From assembly GCA_050330055.1 (NCBI GenBank), contig JBHJOF010000243.1:1-8174 (forward strand): a stretch of 8,174 nt of DNA, read 5' to 3'. A program made the position numbers and the translations under genes. The DNA is from JBHJOF01 sp050330055. GTDB lineage: Bacteria; Pseudomonadota; Alphaproteobacteria; Kiloniellales; JAKSDN01. This document shows positions 5,768 through 8,174 of the stretch, piece by piece. The notes below the pieces were generated by a model that was not told the origin of the DNA, did not search any database, and saw nothing but the letters and a program-made list of their open reading frames with translations. How positions within the stretch are numbered: position 1 is the first letter of the stretch; every line of letters starts with the position of its first letter.

Positions 5768-5821
5768 CGAGAGGTGGGAAGCGGCCAAGGGCTGGGCAAA
5801 TTTCCTGGAGACTTTTCTGAT

Positions 5822-7312
5822 ATGCAGATGATCAAGGGGATCCGTCGCGTGGCGGTCGCGGTGGCCGCGGATCGGCGGGACGACGCGCGTCACGAGCTGC
5901 GCCGCTGGCTGCTGCTGCCGCTGTTGCTGCTGACCGCGATGGCCTGGGCGGCCTCCGCCCAGGGGCGCACGCCGCCCGACAGCTTCGCCGACCTGGTCGA
6001 CACCTTGCTGCCGGTCGTGGTCAACATCTCGACCAGCCAGATGGTCGAGGCGCGACGCGGCCCGGAGGAGTTCGAGGAGTTCTTCCGCGAGTTCTTCGAG
6101 CGGCGCGGCGGCGAGCCGCCGCAGCCGCGCCGTCAGAACTCGCTGGGCTCCGGCTTCATCATCGACCCCTCTGGCTATATCGTCACCAATCACCACGTGA
6201 TCGCCGAGGCGGACGAGATTTCGGTGCGGCTGTCCGACGACACGACGCTCAAGGCGACGCTGGTCGGCAGCGACGAGAAAACCGACCTGGCGCTGCTCAA
6301 GGTTGAGTCGTCCAAGCCGCTGCCGGCGACTAACTGGGGCGATTCCGACGCGACCCGGATCGGTGACTGGGTGATCGCCATCGGCAATCCCTTCGGTCTC
6401 GGCGGCACGGTTACGGCGGGGATCGTCTCGGCGCGCCAGCGCGACATCAATTCCGGTCCTTACGACGACTTCATCCAGACCGACGCGGCGATCAACCGAG
6501 GCAACTCGGGCGGCCCGATGTTCAATCTCGATGGACGGGTGGTCGGCATCAACTCGGCGATCTTCTCGCCCTCCGGCGGCTCGATCGGCATCGGCTTTGC
6601 GATCCCGTCCAACCTCGCGCGCAACATCATCGATCAGATCCGCGAATACGGCACAGTGCGGCGCGGCTGGCTCGGCGTGCGCATCCAGACCGTGACCGAC
6701 GAGCTGGCCGAGGGGCTGCGCCTCGATCGCGCGCGCGGCGCGCTGGTCGCCTCGGTGACCGAGGGCGGCCCGGCGGAAGTGGCCGGCATCGAGCAGGGCG
6801 ACGTGGTCCTGGAGTTCAACGGCCGCGAGGTCGAGGAGATGCGTAAGCTGCCGCGCATGGTGGCCGAGACCGCCATCGGCAAGGCGGTCGACGTGGTGAT
6901 CTGGCGCAAGGGCCAGGAGAAGACCGTGAAGGTCACGCTGGGCGAGCTCGACGACGAGCAGCTTGCCCTGGCCGAGCCGGGGCCCGAGCCCGAGACCGGT
7001 GAGTCCGGCGACATCGGCGCGCTCGGCCTGTCGCTCGCCCGCATCACGCCGGAGCTGCGCCAGCAGTTCGATCTCGCGGAAAAGACCGAGGGCGTGGTCA
7101 TCACCAAGGTCGACGAGGGCAGCAGTGGTGCCGAGAAGGGCCTCAGGCCAGGCGACGTCATAGTCGAGGTCGATCAGGAGCAGGTCGGCAGTCCGGGCGA
7201 GGTCGCCGAGAAGGTCAACAAGGCCAAGGAAGAAGGCTTCCGCGTGGTGACCCTGCTGGTCTTCCGCCAAGGCGACTTCCAATGGGTCGCGGTGCGGATC
7301 GACCATAGCTGA
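5822..7312 (+). CDS. degP: Do-type periplasmic serine endoprotease (DegP/HtrA)
   Basis: This envelope protease/chaperone degrades misfolded periplasmic proteins. It has 496 residues from ATG 5822. A long polar N-terminus carries RR (27-28) before a hydrophobic signal segment (about 29-43). A likely signal peptidase site follows ASA (44-46), though it could instead stay membrane-anchored. The trypsin-like domain carries the full catalytic triad: His125 in TNHHV, Asp155 in KTDLAL and Ser229 in GNSGGP. An acidic-aromatic stretch (about 82-92, EEFEEFFREFF) sits in the LA-loop region. Two PDZ domains follow, about 280-375 (opening RRGWLGV) and about 401-496 (opening LGLSLAR). ATG 5822 is preferred because GGAG lies 11 bases upstream and the signal peptide is normally placed. 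ATG 5828 is an alternative, and the frame is open to ATG 5699. It is the last gene of the hflKC block and ends just before two hairpins. Confidence 0.96.
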   Translation: MQMIKGIRRVAVAVAADRRDDARHELRRWLLLPLLLLTAMAWAASAQGRTPPDSFADLVDTLLPVVVNISTSQMVEARRGPEEFEEFFREFFERRGGEPPQPRRQNSLGSGFIIDPSGYIVTNHHVIAEADEISVRLSDDTTLKATLVGSDEKTDLALLKVESSKPLPATNWGDSDATRIGDWVIAIGNPFGLGGTVTAGIVSARQRDINSGPYDDFIQTDAAINRGNSGGPMFNLDGRVVGINSAIFSPSGGSIGIGFAIPSNLARNIIDQIREYGTVRRGWLGVRIQTVTDELAEGLRLDRARGALVASVTEGGPAEVAGIEQGDVVLEFNGREVEEMRKLPRMVAETAIGKAVDVVIWRKGQEKTVKVTLGELDDEQLALAEPGPEPETGESGDIGALGLSLARITPELRQQFDLAEKTEGVVITKVDEGSSGAEKGLRPGDVIVEVDQEQVGSPGEVAEKVNKAKEEGFRVVTLLVFRQGDFQWVAVRIDHS

Positions 7313-7323
7313 GGTCATTCGGC

Positions 7324-7350
7324 CCAGCCGCGGAACGCGCGGCTGGTTTC
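7324..7350 (+). terminator. First terminator-like hairpin after degP
   Basis: CCAGCCGCG (7324-7332) pairs perfectly with CGCGGCTGG (7338-7346) around the five-base loop GAACG, followed by TTTC. It starts 12 bases after the degP stop codon. The short T-run makes it a modest but credible rho-independent terminator for the hflK-degP operon. Confidence 0.7.
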
Positions 7351-7361
7351 ATGAAGAACGG

Positions 7362-7397
7362 GGGCGGCGTGCCGGCGGTGGCGCGCCGCCCTTTCTC
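7362..7397 (+). terminator. Second terminator hairpin between degP and serB
   Basis: GGGCGGCGTGCC (7362-7373) pairs with GGCGCGCCGCCC (7380-7391) over 12 positions, with one T-G wobble, around a six-base loop. TTTCTC follows, so it fits an intrinsic terminator on the + strand. The tail runs into the serB stop codon (7397-7399) on the other strand. It may also stall serB transcripts, but no T-run lies on that side. Confidence 0.75.
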
Positions 7398-8174
7398 TAT
7401 CCGGTCACGAAGCGGTCGCGGCGATAGCCCTGCAGGTAGAGCAGGGCGGTGAGGTCACCGTGGTCTACGCGGAAGCGCGCCGCCTGCCGCACCAGCGGCT
7501 TGCCGCGGAAGGCGACGCCCAGGCCGGCCGCCTGCAGCATCGGGATGTCATTGGCGCCGTCGCCGACGGTACAGGCTGCCTCGGGCGCGATCGACCGTTC
7601 GGCGCAGAGCCCGCGTAGCGTCGAGAGCTTGGCGTCGCGGTCCAGGATCGGCTCTTCCACCTTGCCGGAGAGGCTGCCGTGGGCGAGCGCGAGCTGGTTC
7701 GCGCGGTCCTCGTCGAAGCCGCAACGCTGCCGCGCGACGCTGGTGAACTGCGTGAAGCCGCCGGACACCAGCGCCGTATAGGCGCCGTGCGCCTTCATGG
7801 TCTGTACCAGGGTGCGGGCGCCGGGGGTGAGCGCCATGCGCCCCAGCGCCTGCTCGAGCGCCGCGACCGGCAGGCCGGCCAGCATGGCGACGCGCTCGCG
7901 CAGCGACTGGGCGAAGTCAAGCTCGCCGGCCATGGTGCGCGCGGTGATGGCGGCGATGCGCTCGCGCAGGCCGGCGGCCGCGGCCAGCTCGTCCAGGGTC
8001 TCGCCGGTGATGATGGTCGAGTCCATGTCGGCGAGCAAGAGGCGCTTCTGCCGGCCGGCGTGCGGCTGCACGGCGATATCGAGCGGCGCTTCCGTCAGGC
8101 GCTCGCGCACGGCGGCCTCGGCAGCGACGGGATCGGCCCCATCGAAGGCGATGTCGCAGGCGACGCCTTCCGCC
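7397..8174 (-). CDS. serB: Phosphoserine phosphatase SerB, N-terminus beyond the right edge
   Basis: SerB hydrolyses O-phospho-L-serine to serine, the last step of serine biosynthesis, as a cytoplasmic HAD-family enzyme. 258 residues are visible. All HAD motifs are present: DMDST with the nucleophile Asp (visible residue 49), SGGF (Ser137), the motif III lysine in DAKLSTL (Lys182) and VGDGANDIPML (GDGAND at 204-209). The cap domain includes GETLDELA and LRERVAMLAGL. The reading frame stays open to the window edge, and the upstream part (AEGVACDIAFDGADP) looks like the N-terminal region of alphaproteobacterial SerB. The in-frame GTG at 8110 is therefore internal, not the start. Full-length relatives have about 290-320 residues, so some 40-60 are missing. 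It ends with TAG at 7397-7399 and converges on degP. Confidence 0.96.
   Translation of the reverse strand, partial: AEGVACDIAFDGADPVAAEAAVRERLTEAPLDIAVQPHAGRQKRLLLADMDSTIITGETLDELAAAAGLRERIAAITARTMAGELDFAQSLRERVAMLAGLPVAALEQALGRMALTPGARTLVQTMKAHGAYTALVSGGFTQFTSVARQRCGFDEDRANQLALAHGSLSGKVEEPILDRDAKLSTLRGLCAERSIAPEAACTVGDGANDIPMLQAAGLGVAFRGKPLVRQAARFRVDHGDLTALLYLQGYRRDRFVTG

Noticed and set aside
5693..7318. 541-codon open frame on the - strand opposite degP
   Set aside because: The degP catalytic triad and two PDZ domains are on the + strand. The antisense product is an Asp/Arg/Leu-rich shadow.
1..8174. CRISPR array, phage or transposon module, toxin-antitoxin pair or defence system
   Set aside because: No regularly spaced repeats, transposase, integrase, tRNA-like attachment site or defence domain was seen. 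All large frames are explained by housekeeping genes.

Overview
The window looks like an ordinary chromosomal housekeeping segment from a GC-rich alphaproteobacterium, probably a Rhodospirillales/Kiloniellales-type organism. This rests on strongly G/C-biased third codon positions, the hflK-hflC-DUF2065-degP gene order with serB alongside, and long imperfect palindromes between genes. The taxonomic placement is inference from gene order and composition; no rRNA or other phylogenetic marker is present.

Layout, left to right. A likely C-terminal gene tail (+ strand) ends at 58 and converges on a lone LivH-type branched-chain amino acid permease (220-1155, - strand); a palindromic repeat-like element (111-169) lies between them. 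Divergent from livH is a small predicted lipoprotein of unknown function (1266-1763, +). It converges on the P-loop Fe-S carrier ATPase Mrp/ApbC (1958-3133, -), and a second, larger palindromic element (1834-1922) sits in that gap. Mrp is divergent from a membrane quality-control operon on the + strand: hflK (3298-4434), hflC (4451-5353), a 61-residue DUF2065 membrane protein (5406-5591) and the periplasmic Do-type serine protease degP (5822-7312). A two-hairpin terminator region (7324-7397) separates degP from convergent serB (phosphoserine phosphatase, -), which runs off the right edge without its N-terminus.

Functionally, HflK and HflC are SPFH/prohibitin-like proteins that form a large membrane complex around the FtsH protease. 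DUF2065 is a tiny membrane protein that accompanies them in many proteobacteria. DegP degrades or holds misfolded envelope proteins, so the four-gene + strand block reads as one envelope/membrane proteostasis operon. Mrp (Fe-S cluster delivery), SerB (last step of serine synthesis), LivH (amino acid uptake) and the lipoprotein are separate neighbours.

No gene-free stretch exceeds 300 bases. The gaps are about 161 bp (59-219), 110 bp (1156-1265), 194 bp (1764-1957), 164 bp (3134-3297), 52 bp (5354-5405), 230 bp (5592-5821) and 84 bp (7313-7396). I found no tRNA, rRNA, CRISPR array, transposase, phage gene or defence module. I see no evidence of an undescribed system; the points worth a second look are the intergenic palindromes, a tandem repeat in the mrp/hflK promoter region, competing hairpins upstream of degP, the unaccompanied livH and the uncharacterised lipoprotein.
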